64,000 bases of DNA from Chrysopilus asiliformis (lineage: Eukaryota > Arthropoda > Insecta > Diptera > Rhagionidae), in assembly GCA_964034945.1 (NCBI GenBank), contig OZ035960.1, positions 110,367,324 through 110,431,323 of the forward strand. Direction: 5' to 3'. Below the pieces are notes generated by a model. That model was not told the origin of the DNA, did no database searches, and saw nothing but the letters and a program-made list of their open reading frames with translations. The translations under genes were made by a program, and so were the position numbers. Below, piece after piece: positions 11,591-24,085 of this stretch (its first letter is position 1; each line of letters opens with the position of its first letter).

Positions 11591-12023
11591 GAGAACTCCA
11601 ATTGGGCAGAGGCAGCAGCAGAGGCAGAAGCAGAACTTTAGAACACATCATCATCTTATGTGATCAGCTCCAATAAAGCAGCAGCAGAGGCAGCGGCAGA
11701 AGCTGAAACACATTTTAGCTCTAATCTCTAAATTTCTGCTTTCAATTTAACCTCACAAATCGTTGTTGATATTTTTTTGCATATATGGACGGAAGTAAAT
11801 ATTTGTAATACTTGAAATGGAGGAGAAATTAATTGAATACTTAAAAAACAACAAAATATTATACGACAAAACATGCCGCGGATATAAATACGTACAACGT
11901 TTTGACAGGTTTCTGCTATTTTCGTCAGAATTCAAATTTCATTGTGGGACAGAAAGCAGATTCTGCTTCTGCCACTGCTACTGCTTCTGCCTCTGCTGCT
12001 GCCTCTGCTCAATTGGAGTTCTC
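11591..12023. mobile_element. MITE with purine-rich terminal inverted repeats
   Basis: The left end is GAGAACTCCAATTG followed by GCAGAGGCAGCAGCAGAGGC. The right end (about 11960-12023) is the reverse complement, rich in CTGCTTCTGCC. Length is about 433 bases. The Cys- or Ala-rich reading frames at the right end are translations of this repeat and not genes. Confidence 0.65.
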
Positions 12024-12249
12024 CCTTAACTCCAAATTTTTCAAAAATTTCTCTAAGTTTGCCGCAAAAAAAAGTAGATTTTTGAAGACCTACATATGCT
12101 GATCAAAATTTAAAAAATCGTCATAAATTATCAAAAAATCGACTAGTTCGCAACTAACTCTATTTTCAAATGTTAATGTATGGAAAAGTTATGCAAAATC
12201 GTTTGCGAAACTTTTTTTGTTTAATCAAATTTCGCGATCGAATCCGCCA

Positions 12250-12490
12250 TTTTCGGGATAATCGCAACAAATCTTCAAAAATTTATCAAAAATCGTCAAA
12301 AAAGCTCATCAAAATCAAAGCGCATCAAAACTTTTTGGAAATTGTCAAAATAAAATTCATAAAATCTGCTATTTTCGGGATAATAGCAACAAATCTTCAA
12401 AAGTTTGTCAAAAAAGTTCATCAAAATATTATCAAATTGATCAGCTTTTTTGAAAATTGTCAAAATAAAATTCACCAAAATTTTTTGTTA
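12250..12490. repeat. Tandem duplication, about 122-bp unit
   Basis: TTTTCGGGATAATCGCAACA at 12250 recurs at 12372 with minor changes, and both units go on with similar TCAAAAA-rich sequence. The 120-residue plus-strand frame here is a translation of the duplication and shows an internally repeated, Lys/Ile/Asn-rich sequence without any domain. Confidence 0.6.
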
Positions 12491-14662
12491 TCCAAACAAT
12501 ACTTTGTTACACCAGTTAAAATAAACAGGTAAAAAGATAAAGTCATTAAATGACAAAAAAAAAACCCCATCTTGAAACTGGACTTTGTGATTATGTTTCA
12601 AAATGAAAAAAAAACAAACTTTTTCAACAACATCAGTGAAAAAATGTCAAAGTGACAAAGTGTACGTCGCGTTATGTATCTAATTAATTTCCCTAATTAA
12701 TCAATCGCTAGATAGGTAAAAATCTCATAGATACAAATCGTCGATGGGATCAAATCCAAACCAAGGGACGCAAAAGATCGAAACGAGGAATTTATTAGCA
12801 TTTTAGATTAGGGTTCTTGGTCTATTAGACACTTTTTCGAAAGTTGTCGGCAGCCGAAAGGCAAAAATAAAAGCAACAAAACGTGAAGACAGAGTCTAGA
12901 AAATACATGTTTAATTTGCCCAATGAAATTAATGCCAATCACTTTGGTTTGCCCACGAAAAAACCTTTTTTCCAATTTAATTTTTTTTATCGTTTGCGGT
13001 TTTTTTTGTTAGGCCTTTATCAAAAGTTCAAGTGGTGCATTTTTTTTAAAGAACTTCAATTTCTGTTTGGTAATTTTTTGTGGGAAAATTGCTAAGAAAA
13101 AAGAAATTTTGATAGTCGCAAACTAAAACACCTGATATCGAACAAAATACAAGTGAAACCTTTCAAGGGATTGCATATTTCACAAAATTTCAATTCCTTA
13201 TGAAAGACTTTAAGAAAAACAACTCACAAAATTGTAGCCACGCACCCCTAATTCTTCTGGTGATTTATTTGCTAATAAAATCTGTATAGCCGTTTTTATA
13301 TGATTTTAGTAAACACACACGGCATGGCCGATAATTGTGTAACCTGAGACAAACTCATAAAAGTGTGATCACTTGAGACGAATTTTAATATAACACAAGA
13401 TACCCATAAACACCTGTACAATATCGGCATCATTGGAAGCATTTTTCAGGCGAAAAAAAGTTTCGTATTTGTAAGACCGACCGCCGACGACGACGAATCT
13501 GCCCGATTTGACCACCACCTCCACCACCAATTAAACCAATGAGTCGTGATAATAATAATGCGTGGGAAAAAATACAACATGGTGAAATTCTTCTTCTTCA
13601 TCATCTGAAATTGCATTCCACATATGTTCGTGTACGACATGTTCTTAAAATAACCACAAAGAGGATTTTAAGATGATGACGACACGATATAGTCCCAGGC
13701 GTCGATTTAGCTCACGTAATTTCTCGTAGATCGACTTGGTACATCGATCTAAGGCAGATTCTGTACTCTGTAGCATAAAACATAAGGAGAGTACTCTGAT
13801 GATAGTCGGTTAGGGGGATTTATAACGACAACAGAAGCTGCAAGAATAGCAACAAGCCAAAAAAAAACCAAATATATTCAATGACATACAGAAAGGGAAA
13901 GAAGAAAGCAACAGGTAAGACCTATATATGCATAACGTAAACCACCACACAAACCAGCCAATTTAAATATCGCACCAAAAATCTATTTGCCGCTTCTTAT
14001 TCTTACAAGTTGTACGGACAGATATTTTGTCTTTCTCAAAGTGGAGTTTTTGCAGGCCCCCCACAACGAAATCCCTCGAACTTGAAACCGAAAACACTGG
14101 CGTGGTGGGATTTACCGAATTGGGGGAGGAAATCTTTGTTAAACAAAATGCCGAAACCACATTATTTTTGTTGATTTTCCATTTGTCCCAAAAATAGGCA
14201 TCCGTTCTATGGTTTCCTTTTGCAGCGATGAAAACATGAATTTGAATTTTCAAGAAAAACAAAGTAAAAGCGAAGGAAAATCAAGGAAATGTGTATGTAT
14301 GTTCCATTAGAAGCAAAATATAGACAAAGAAATATTGTTTATTGTGTGTTAATGGAGGTTTTGTTACTGTAGGTTAGTCATTTTTTCAGCTTATCAAATA
14401 AATCATTAAATATAGTCCTTTAATAGATTTTAGAAATTTTTTTACCCCACCATCTTTCAAACCCAGGCCAAATTTTTGCCTTTTCTGACAACCAGTAATC
14501 GATTTAAAATTTTTGGGGATCGATTCTAGATTTTGTTTCTAAAAAAATAACCGTTTTTAAATCTAAAGGGAATTTTAAAGCCGTTTTTATTAGACCAAAT
14601 ATTTTAAAATATTTTTTTCACAACGCCGAGTCTGCAACCGTCGCGGTCCCTTTCGAATCTAA

Positions 14663-15042
14663 AGGTGCCGCTCCACATGAGAGTAAATACGAGAGTAACT
14701 CTCAAAAACTCTCGAGAGTTACTCGCAAGAGGTTGTCCATTTGAGAGTTAATTTCGGCAATTTTTCTCTTTTCAAGGCCAATATCTTGATTTTTTTGACA
14801 TTTTGCTTTGGCGAGTTCTCGAGAGCTACTAGCGAAATTCAAACGCCGTTCGTATCTGGCGAGCAACTCCCCGAGAGTTCAGTGGGTGCGTGTCGACTAG
14901 AGAGTAGAATCACTTTTGACAGCTCGCAGAAACTAGCTCGCGAGTTTTTGTGAATTTTTGCGAGTTTCTGCGAGCTACTCTCAGAGACGTGTCCATTTGC
15001 GAGTAGCTGCTATCGAGAGATTCTCGCAAACATGTACTCTGT
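14663..15042. mobile_element. PIF/Harbinger-type MITE, copy 1 (right end lost)
   Basis: Starts AGGTGCCGCTCCACATGAGA after TAA and matches the complete copy at 25335-25720 over nearly its whole length, including CTCGAGAGTTACTCGC and GGCGAGCAACTCCCCGAGAG. The right terminal repeat is degraded. A reading frame reading SEIQTPFVSGEQLPESSV is shared by both copies only because the DNA is repeated. Confidence 0.7.
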
Positions 15043-15130
15043 AGTAAAAATCCAAGAAAATATAAAGTAAAAATCCAAGAAAATATAAAAATCAATGTAG
15101 TAAAAATCCAAGAAAATATAAAAATCAATT
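15043..15130. repeat. Short tandem repeat, AGTAAAAATCCAAGAAAATA unit
   Basis: Three units of AGTAAAAATCCAAGAAAATA, separated by 2-20 bases, directly abut the broken right end of the MITE at 14663. Confidence 0.6.
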
Positions 15131-16914
15131 GCAGAAAAAGTGTATTCAAAATTTCAAAAACTAAAAACATTTCGACCGAAAAAGTCATTAAAAACTACTT
15201 TTTTTTAACAAACTAGAAGTGTTATCAATCAGCACTATTTAAACTAAAATAGTTCTATCTCTACTTTAAGACAAACCAAAGAAACCTTGACCGAATAATA
15301 AAACACTTTATGAATATTCTACAGGTGTTACGAAACATAAATCTTCATGTTCCTTTGTCACAAAGAACATTTTTTCGACTTTCCCTGTGATCCCTTTAGT
15401 ATAGCCATAGTATTTATTCTTCAAGCGTTATTTCAATTGCTCTTTTTAGCAAAGTTTTTTTTTATTATTTCCAACATCGCTACCATTTTTTTCGCTTCTC
15501 TTGTACTTCAAACAGAAGGTGAGAGAAAAATGAAACAAGTAAAAAAAGGATACATAACTAGAATGGGAAGTGTTTAAAGACTAGAGTGCCACGATTTTAT
15601 ACAATCTAAGGACAGCAGTGGAATGATATCCACGTTTTTTAAAAAATAGGGGTTTTTTGGGGGTGGTATAAACTCACCCTCAACTACAGCGAAAGAAGAA
15701 TTCGTGTTCGCTTCCAAGGCGAAAATTATTTAATATAGTCATCTCTTTTTATCAACCGTTGATTGACATGAATTTTTTACAGTATCGACCAGCATAATCC
15801 TTTAGGTTAACCTGCATCCCATCCTCCGATTGAATCCTTTGAATGGACATCCATCTTCCTTTTTTTCCGTTTAATGGGAATAACTGATGGGAATCAATCG
15901 AATGAATGTTTGGCTTTGATGTGTGAGGCTGTGGATGATCCAACGATGAATGGATAGTGTGGCTGGTGGCAGATAATTCGATGCAAGGCACTTCTGAAAA
16001 GAAAACATGTGTTCATCACTCCAACCGATTCGGTTTGCATTTTTCCTAATTTTTCCGCTGATGCCACTCCGATTTAAACACCCCGGGAGCAACCCCCCAA
16101 CCACAATGTGTCTGGATGGGCACAAAATTTCAAATGCATGCAAGACGCACATACAGGCGTACAGCATTCAATCTCACCCCTTTCCGAAAAGGACTAAAAT
16201 TTCTATACAAGCGAGTATGCGAAAAAAATACTCACACAACGTCACTAAACACAATTTGCAACAGACCAAAAGACTCATGATGACGGCAAGGGTAGTAGCG
16301 ACGCTGGCAAGGCCATTTGCTTAAGTAGATGACGGAAGGATGCAGTGGAATGGTTGGGGTGGTGGCGGAATTTGAAAAAATTGTGATTAAATATATTTTT
16401 TCGTTTTGGTGTTGGAAAAAATGGCTCATCGGTTTAAGTGGTGGTTTGGGTTGAGGTTTAAAACTCTCTGAAAAGACTAGAAGCACAAGTGTTGCGCGTG
16501 TGTATAGGTGATTGTAGAAATCAGGAAAGGATTCAAGGGAATCGTAATAGGGTTAATGCAGGGCTAGGAAAAATATATGCGGAATTTTTTATAGGAAAAC
16601 ATGAAAATTGTTACTGTGGGTTTTATTTTACAAAAGTTTGTTAACAAAACTCATTGCTCGTGCCGAAAGGGAAGGGGGATGCTCTGTGGTGTAATTTTCT
16701 TAAAAATATTCCTGCGGACTATTTCAGTATCAAGTTTTCGATATATTTTTTCTAAAAACTTTTCGTCTGGCGCAATTTTTGTCTTACTCCAAAGAAGTAA
16801 TATACCCCTGTAGTTTTAAAATTTACTTTAACGTTTGTAACGCATCGAACCAATCGTCGGACACAAAAATGAACTACCCCAGGGTGTTTGAGACAACAAA
16901 ATATTTTGGTTTCC

Positions 16915-17150
16915 GCATATCCGTCCGTCTGTTCGTCTGTCTGTCCGTATGTCTGTCTGTCCGTCTGTCTGTCCGTTTGTCAGTCCGTCTGTCTGTCTGT
17001 TTGTCTGTCCGTCTGTCTGTCCGTATGTCTGTCCGTGTGTTTGTCCATCTGTCTGTCTGTCAGTCTGTCTGTCCATCTGTCTGTCCGTCTGTATATCTGT
17101 CCGTCTGTTTGTATACTGTCTGTCCGTCTGTCTGTATATCTGTCCGTGAA
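16915..17150 (+). repeat. CTGT-rich simple repeat array
   Basis: About 235 bases of irregular CTGT/CCGT tetramers. All frames on both strands stay open and give Cys/Val/Ser or Asp/Gln/Thr runs, so the long reading frames here are artefacts. The array is followed by the dispersed repeat motif ACTTTCGAAAGGATTTAGCT (17158). Confidence 0.85.
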
Positions 17151-17290
17151 CACCATAACTTTCGAAAGGATTTAGCTAGAGATTTGAAATTTTATATAAG
17201 TTGCGTTTCTCGTAAATGGCAAGGCTGAATCGGACCATTCCTTCCCTTCTTTCCCATACAAACGGAATAGTTTTTCAGTCGAAAACGGCC
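17150..17290 (+). repeat. Dispersed CAGA/CTGT-associated repeat, copy
   Basis: Related to 22228-22400 and 44365-45010: the motif ACTTTCGAAAGGATTTAGCT, then GTTTCTCGTAAATGGC, then TTCCCATACAAACGGAATAG. It always lies next to a CTGT or CAGA simple repeat. Confidence 0.5.
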
Positions 17291-19816
17291 GAATTTTCTT
17301 GAAAACAGTGAGTCGTATTGAAAAACTTATAAAGGTAAAATGTTTTCATAAAACTGAATTATTTTCAAATATCTTAAAAACCGTTAGAGATACAAAAAAA
17401 ACCGTTAGAGATACAAAAAAACCGTTAAAGCAGGAATTTGTTATATTAATCTTTTAAATTTTGTTATATTAATTTATAGAAGAGCAAAGTAAAAACTGTT
17501 TTAATTTATCCAAACGAAAATAAATGCGCGGGAGAGTTCAAATTTTTAGTCACACTAATGCAAAAAGTGAACTCCAATGGATTTTAATACATAGTATTAA
17601 AAACGGCAAAATATATCCCGAAAATAGCTTTAAAAAGTATAAATATTTCAGGTAAAATCCATCGAAATTTAACATTTTCCTAATTTCCTTTAGTTCACAA
17701 ATTTTTTGCTCTAAAATGCTGCTTCACCCCGGATAATCGGAAACAAAAAAAATTAAAATATCTTTCTTAAATCTAACATTCAGAAATAATTTCACCCTGC
17801 GTAAAATTCCAATCATTTCTAACAACCATCAAAACATATTTACTGACCTTAATATTCGCCCCGTGGTGAACCCTGAAGGAAAAAAAATTCCACGACTTTT
17901 TGGGTGAGGATTTGGTTAAGGGATGAGACCGGACGAAGAATGAATAGAAAAAATCGAAGAACTCAACAATTTCTGTTTTCGCACACAATTTCGTTCATAG
18001 ATGGGTGGTGGTTGGTCTTGGCCTTTTTTTTTGTAAAGCACACACAAACGCATCCAAAAAAAAACCCATCCGCCGTGACGCGGCAATCCGAAAAAGCGGT
18101 TTGGTTTCTCTCTAAAGTAAAAATATTATTTATGGGATGATGAGAACTGCTGCCTTACGGATGTATAGAAAAAATGTCGGTCGTCGTTTTGGGGATTTTT
18201 TATTCGGAGGAGCATAAAAAGCTTCCAAATGATGGAGAAAAAAGCGCGCTTATCGAATAATGGGATAAGGTAAGGAAAAAGGGATTGCAACTGATAAAAA
18301 ATCGTGCATTTCGAATAACAAACAACATACAACCGACTGTGGTGGATGCCGGTATACGGCAGACTATCGTCGGGTCCAGCTTTCTGTCGGTGTAGTGTCG
18401 AAAAAATGTTCACAAGATCGGGAACAAATACGGTTCTAGACATTCGCCGGACAGGAACGAAATTCTTCACAGGATGTCTTCTTTCGCTCTAGAAACCTCC
18501 AGCCACCCCAGTTGGTACATAAAAAAGCTCACAGCCGCTTCGGATGGACCACGCTCCATTTAGGTCCTCTGATAAACACCCTTCGCGTCGCAACATAGGT
18601 CCAAGTTGTTTTTTTTTCGGTCTTGTATGGGTATAGAACGAATCCTAAAAAATTGTGTGTGCTCGTGTCAAGGGTACACGAATCCCAATTGAGGTTGGAG
18701 GTTGGTGTTAAAAGGGTGAGCTTCGGGGGAAAAAGTTGATTTTTTTCGTACAAAAAAAAGAAGAAAAAGTTGAAAAAGAAATAAACCGTTCCAGACCTAA
18801 AAAAGTAGAGACTTTGAAACCAAGCCCGCTTAAAAAACATCCCCCGTTTTCGCTTTCAACCCCTAATCTAACCCAGGCAATCCTCTGTACGTCCGCCGAC
18901 CCTCCCCGATGTTGCTGAAAGGATTTCTCTTGCCGATTGTACAGGGCTGCAAGGTTGCCTGTATGCTGGATCTTTCTGCTGGATTACAACCCCATGGGCC
19001 ATTAGGGGTTGCTGGTTAAAATGGAAGGGAGAGATGTATGTCAACGACAACGAACTACTACGACGACGACGACGACTATGATGATGATGATGATGATGCT
19101 ATAGAAATGACGATACATAGAATGGTATCAACCGAAACTGGGTGAAAGCGGAAACGAAAGGGGCGGCGGTAACTGCCATCTCTTGTACTCAAACCACAGA
19201 CCCGGTGAAAATACAAAAAAAGTGAAAATAAAAAAACGTAAAAAAGGAATTCTGGAAAAAAATGCCAAAGTATGGAAAAAAGGCATTTTTTCGTATACAT
19301 CTGCATATATATATATACACATAAATGACGAGGAGACTGATAGAAAGAGAGAATAAAGATAGGTGTGAGATAACCCAAAACCACCCCCCTCTCATTGAAT
19401 GGATACAGAAAAGGGGCTCCAAATATATTGTTTCAGATTTTTTCTTACTTTAGTCGAGTTTTTACGTTGGTGATAGATCGTACTTAAAGCCCATCTCTCG
19501 TCTGTTAAAAAAAGCATGTGCACACTATATTACAGTTAGAAAAAAAGTACAAAAAAACAGTATTTGATCAAAAAAATAATAATAACAAACCGGGAATATA
19601 TCATATCACCTTTAAGGAGGATTCCAGTCTTTTTTTTTCTCGACGTGCACTTGAACTTGTATTCGGAATTGCTATCAAAATTAGATCGTTTGCGATTAAG
19701 AAACTATTTTTGGAGAAGTAATTACAATTGGAATAATTAAGAAAACCATTTAGAAAAAATGTGGAAAAATGTAACAAAAACAGTGAAGAACAGAAGAAAT
19801 TAAAGCCCAAACAGGT

Positions 19817-19974
19817 GATGGATTTAAGATGAATTTAAGAAATGTGTAAGAAAATCACCTGAAGATTCAAAAGACCCAACCAAAACGATCGGCTTGATGG
19901 ATTTAAGATGAATTTAAGAAATGTGTAAGAATATCACCTAAAGAGTCAAAAATCCCAGCCAAAACGATCGGCTC
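19817..19974. repeat. Exact-period 79-bp tandem duplication
   Basis: The unit from GATGGATTTAAGATGAATTT to AAAACGATCGGCT is present twice back to back (start 19817 and 19896) with few differences, suggesting a recent duplication. Confidence 0.75.
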
Positions 19975-20639
19975 CCCACTTCTTGTTGTGGAACGACAAG
20001 AACGACAAGAAGAAATTTAAGAAACCTTTAAGAAATCTTCAACTTGAGACACAGCTGATAGGTGGCCAAAAAAGCATACAGGAAGACGTTAACGAAGAAA
20101 AGCCGAAAATCAATCAAAAAAAATTTGTGTTTTATGAGCGCGTTTTACCGCATCTTGGACAAAATCTATCGATTTTAAGACACATTCACGAATCACTTGC
20201 TATCTACGACTGATCGTGAAAACAGCTCCCGCCTGAGCAATAGTTGTAAATCGTGTAACGACTTTAAACCGCCGGGTTTTTGTGGTGAACTTTAAGAAGT
20301 TTTTCTTCATTTTTTTTTTGTTTTTGTTTTTTTTGAGGAAATATTCTTAAGCCATCAAATGAAAATTTTGTTTACGTCTGACTAGAACTACTCGACTATC
20401 GGTCCACATTGTCTACTAGTCTACGACCCACTGCGACCCACTATCTTTTCAACCCTCTGCGATTTGCCGTGTGTGTGAGTGTTTTTTTTTTGTGTTTATT
20501 TTTGCACCGCGCAAGAAAACATTTTTGCCGGTCACATTCTTATTGTGTCTTAGAAATTCGGTGTGCATATCCTCTACGATTTTCATCCTAGTTTCCCATT
20601 TTCCGTTGTGTTCCTGATTTACTTGTCAGAAAAACTTCT

Positions 20640-21265
20640 ACTATTTTTGCCACTATTTTTGTGTTTACTACAATATTCAGTGTTTTTGCTACTATTTCCT
20701 AAAAAATAAACACTTTTCACTCCCGTTCTTAATTTTCTTGGAACTACCGCTGAAAACATTAAAAAAAACTATTTTTTGCCACTATTTTTGTGTTTAAAAA
20801 AATGCAGTGTTTTTGGCAACGTTGTTTTAACTAAATTTTCTCCCGTTGTGTTTTTGACTCTCCTGTTATCGTCGTTAAGAACGCTGGAAAAAAACCGCTA
20901 TTTTTGCAGCTTTTTTTGTGTTAAAAATCAAACGTTTTCATTGCGTCGCTCTTAACTTCGTCATAAAAACATCAAAATTCAATCGGACCACTCCTTTCCC
21001 CCCCTCCTAAAAACATTAAAAACCCTCTTTTGTACCGCTATTTTTGTGTTTATTGTACAGCAGTGTTTTACCACTATTTTCTAAACCAAACGTTTTCCAA
21101 TGCGTTCCTAAAGAAAAACTTTAAAAGAATTTTTTTAAGAAAAACTAAAAGAACCTCATATTTTTACCGTTATTTTTATATTTAATAAAGTTTTCAGTAT
21201 TTTCGCCACTATTTTTTATCATAAACCAAACGTTTGTGTAAATTTGTGTAAATTTTGTGATATTT
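20640..21265 (+). repeat. Degenerate tandem array of about 130-bp units upstream of the roe start
   Basis: Five units start near 20640, 20770, 20898, 21035 and 21167, each opening with a variant of CTATTTTTGCCACTATTTTT then GTGTTTA, and then CAGTGTTTTT or similar. Spacing is 128-137 bases. The array ends about 170 bases before the roe ATG and so lies in its probable 5' UTR or promoter. Confidence 0.6.
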
Positions 21266-21431
21266 ACTGAATGTAAAAAAATATTATTTGTGAAAACAGT
21301 ATTTTTTTCAAAATACAGCTATTAAAAATTTGAAAAAAAAATTCGTGGTGAAATCTGTGATAATGCATTTAACTTAAATAAGAAAAAAAGTTATTCTAAC
21401 ATACCGAGCTACAAAAATAAGAATTTATCCA

Positions 21432-22121
21432 ATGGAAGGTCGCCTACTTGAATATCGTCCGATTGGGGGTGGTTTAGACTATCACCACAACTCACCCCTA
21501 ATTGGTGAAATTCCCAACGGTGAATATAGCCACGTTGTACATCGTTCAATTGATCAACTGCGGACCAGCTTAAATGAACGTGTCGCCCTTGGACCGTTAA
21601 GTGTGTTTTCCAGCAGTGATCTTAGGTCATCAGTTCTAGCATACAACAGTAACACTGGCAACACTAGCAATTTATCACATTCGAATCATCACAGCAACTC
21701 AAGTATCCTTAATGATGATCGTCTACAGTATTTAGCGGGTGGCTCAAATAACGGTGGTAATCATAGCGGGAATAGTGTGAATGGAGATGGCACTCCAAAA
21801 GGATTACTACTTAATAGCAGTAGTCCTTTGAATGGGATTAGTTCGAGTAATGGAATTGGAATTTTGTCATCAAATCGATGTAATACAAATTCAGACATTG
21901 TTAAAAGTGGTGAACGTCAGCATAATCACCGGAAGTCACGAACATCTTATAACAATCATCATAATCACTCCTCACATCATCATCAGCAACAGCAGCAGAC
22001 AACCGGAAGTACGAATATTAGCTCGAATGGCCAGCAACAACAGCATTCTTCACCATCGTCAACATCTGTCGCGTCGCCACATTCGCAGGATACTTCAGAT
22101 TGTCATGTTAAAGAGTCCAAG
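21432..22121 (+). CDS. rn (roe isoform): roughened-eye (roe) isoform-specific first coding exon
   Basis: An open frame of 230 codons from ATG at 21432 to donor AAG|GTGGGT at 22122, phase 0. It begins MEGRLLEYRPIGGGLDYHHN, continues with Ser/Asn/His/Gly-rich low complexity and a poly-Gln/His stretch (about residues 178-205), and ends DCHVKESK. Translation past the donor soon stops in AT-rich DNA. In Drosophila, rn and roe are products of one gene with different N-terminal exons, roe starting from a promoter in the large rn intron. Position, strand and phase match here. Spliced to 31777 it gives 656 residues: a roe N-terminus, the second half of finger 1 without its CxxC pair, then five full fingers. 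A further upstream non-coding exon is possible. Confidence 0.82.
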
Positions 22122-22227
22122 GTGGGTGCCAAGTTCTTTTTTTTTTGGTTGTGAAAAATGTCACGACGTAGGTAAACTTTAAATGTTGTCAGAAATAATC
22201 GTGATGCGTTCGAGTGTCGTTGCTGTC

Positions 22228-22400
22228 CGTGAATACCATAACTTTCGAAAGGATTGAGCTAGAGACTTGACATTTTGTATAGTTACGTTTCTCATATATG
22301 GCTTGGCTAAGTTCTTGAACGGGCAAGATTGGACCATCCCTTTCCCCCTCCTTCATACAAACGAAACAGTTTCTTGCAATTTTCTCCATACATCAAAATT
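22228..22400 (+). repeat. Dispersed repeat copy, uninterrupted version of the 44365 repeat
   Basis: Reads ACTTTCGAAAGGATTGAGCT, AGAGACTTGACATTTTGTAT, GTTCTTGAACGGGCAAGATT and so on. At 44365-45010 the same sequence is split by a Helitron-like element, so this copy serves as an empty site. Confidence 0.6.
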
Positions 22401-22627
22401 CAATCAGACCACTCCTTTTTAGGGCTTTTTCTTTTCGCCTGCTATTTTTTGTTTCTAAATTTCATGTTTTACATGGATTGCAAAACGACGATTAGTGATT
22501 TCGTAATCAAAGGCATCTTGAAAAATGAAATTCCATGAAATTTTCTGCCCAACTGTCAAAGAAATCTTATTCCAGTGAGATGGTTCTTGAAATAAAAATC
22601 GTAAGTGTAGAAACCCTGTTAGACATA

Positions 22628-23117
22628 AAGGGTATTCACAGTCCTCTTTTAATTTTGGGTATTCGGTGTTTTCGGTAATATTAAAAGACTGAAAATATTC
22701 TGCTGTGAACATCCCACAGCACAGATTTGAGAACAGCGCTTTTATTTGATACGTGACCAAATCATGAACTGCCAATTTGATTGTCACATACCTTTAAATC
22801 CATGTTTGATGTATTCTTTTGAATTTCTATTTTGGCAACGGCTATCAAAATTGAAAAAATTTGCAGTCCGATGAGATTAACAAAAAACCAGCGAGAAAAT
22901 TTGACAACTAAAAACATTACTAGCGCCACTCGCGGTTGATTCTTGATACCGAATAACCAGGCCGAAAACAAGACTCAAGGCATGTCTACAATTACCGAAT
23001 CCGGTAGTTCATTTTTACATGAACCAAATTACCGTCTCGGTAAAAATCTGTTAAATTTGACTGAATTACCGAGCGGTAAAATTACTCGCAATTTAAAAGA
23101 GGGCTGTGAATACCCTT
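22628..23117. mobile_element. MITE with AAGGGTATTCACAG terminal repeats
   Basis: The left end AAGGGTATTCACAGTCCTCT is mirrored by the right end ending in AATACCCTT. ATA flanks both sides as a likely target duplication. A truncated inverted relative lies at 25069-25298, sharing TACCGAATCCGGTAGTTCA and GGCATGTCTACAATTACCGA. Length is 490 bases, non-coding. Confidence 0.62.
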
Positions 23118-23136
23118 ATAGGGTTTTTTATGTAAA

Positions 23137-23711
23137 GGGTCTTTCAATAAGGACATAACAATTTTGTATTTAAATAAAACACAGAATAATTGAGATATCG
23201 GGCTGCAATTTATTCCAGGTGTAGTGGACATGTTACATTTAAGTATGAAATTCGATGTCGTTCATATGGCCACCGCGAGCACGTTTGCACTTATTGATTC
23301 TTTGGAGCCAATTTTCCACCACTCTTCCACACATATCGGCCGGAACGTTGGCAATTTCGCGTTCGATATTGTTCCTGAGCTCCTCTAACGTTGTTGGCAT
23401 AAACCAACGACTTAACATAACCCCATAAAAAGAAATCCAACGGCGTTAAATCGCATGAGCGAGGTGGCCATTCGACCGGACCATCATTTCATTCATACTT
23501 TCATTTCATTTCATCATTTTCATTATCATTTCATCGGAGTCAGAATTTCGGTAGAAAGTTTTAAGAATTTCCAAACGTTGCTCGTTCGTGAACTTCACCA
23601 TGATAAAAATGTAAACCTTGACTGACGTTTTAGCATTGCCAGATCATAAAAAAAGTTTTAGGGTGCGTTTTTATTAAAATACAAAATTGTTATGTCCTTG
23701 TTGAAAGACCC
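23137..23711 (-). mobile_element. Mariner/IS630-type relic with terminal inverted repeats and transposase remnant
   Basis: Inverted repeats of 34 bases (left GGGTCTTTCAATAAGGACAT, right its complement with one change) bound a 575-base element. On the minus strand, broken frames give PPRSCDLTPLDFFLWGYVKS and then TTLEELRNNIEREIANVPAD after a frameshift. This is the C-terminal catalytic region of mariner-type transposases around the third acidic residue. The N-terminal two thirds are deleted, so the copy is dead. Confidence 0.78.
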
Positions 23712-23774
23712 GATATTTTGTTTTTTAATAATTTCCACGTCTCTTTAATTTAAATTTGAAAAAAAAATCATCTT

Positions 23775-24026
23775 AGGGGTATTCACACTTGCTATTAGAA
23801 TAGTTGTCATCGTATTAAAATCATACAAAATAATACTTTTTGTTAAAGTTTTCCCCTAACCGTGAACGCACTTTTCCGCGGTTGTTGTAAAATCAAAAAT
23901 ACACACAATTTCTCTCACTTTTTCCATGTATACTTCCATGTATTTTGTTGCTGTTTACAAAACTTTAACAAATAATAATATTTTACGACGATAACAGCTA
24001 TTTTAATACCTTTTGTGAATACCCTT
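23775..24026. mobile_element. MITE with GGGTATTCACA ends
   Basis: The left end AGGGGTATTCACACTTGCTA and the right end TTTTGTGAATACCCTT are inverted. Inner inverted segments include TTGTTAAAGTTTT/AAAACTTTAACAAA. Ends are similar to the 22628 element but the inside differs, so they may share a transposase source. Confidence 0.5.
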
Positions 24027-24040
24027 ATTGTTTAAACAGT

Positions 24041-24046
24041 TTTATT
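24041..24046 (-). terminator. Poly(A) signal of the DUF1091 gene
   Basis: AATAAA on the minus strand, 40 bases after the stop codon at 24086. It lies just beyond the MITE that ends at 24026. Confidence 0.5.
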
Positions 24047-24085
24047 GAACTAGTCAAAAAAATATCTATATCTTATTTTACTTGA

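Larger units (their letters stand above)
4619..21431. other. Large rn intron (left part), repeat-rich
   Basis: This is intron for the rn isoform and upstream region for the roe isoform. It holds the hairpin and MITE-like elements at 7421, 8595, 8788/9014, 11591 and 14663, the CTGT array at 16921 and the tandem duplications at 12250 and 19817, listed separately. The stretches 13.0-14.6 kb, 15.2-16.8 kb and 17.7-19.5 kb show little repeat structure and may hold cis-regulatory DNA. This is inference; no specific sites are claimed. Confidence 0.45.

Noticed and set aside
11902..12102. Ala/Ser-rich frame as a silk- or antifreeze-like peptide
   Set aside because: It is the CTGCTTCTGCC inverted end of the MITE at 11591-12023.
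14741..14953. Frame shared with 25468-25797 that looked like a conserved small protein
   Set aside because: Both lie in copies of one MITE; the similarity follows the element's borders.
16779..17228. Long Cys/Val/Ser-rich frames on the plus strand and Asp/Gln/Thr-rich frame on the minus strand
   Set aside because: They are translations of a CTGT simple repeat; all frames stay open because the repeat lacks stop codons.
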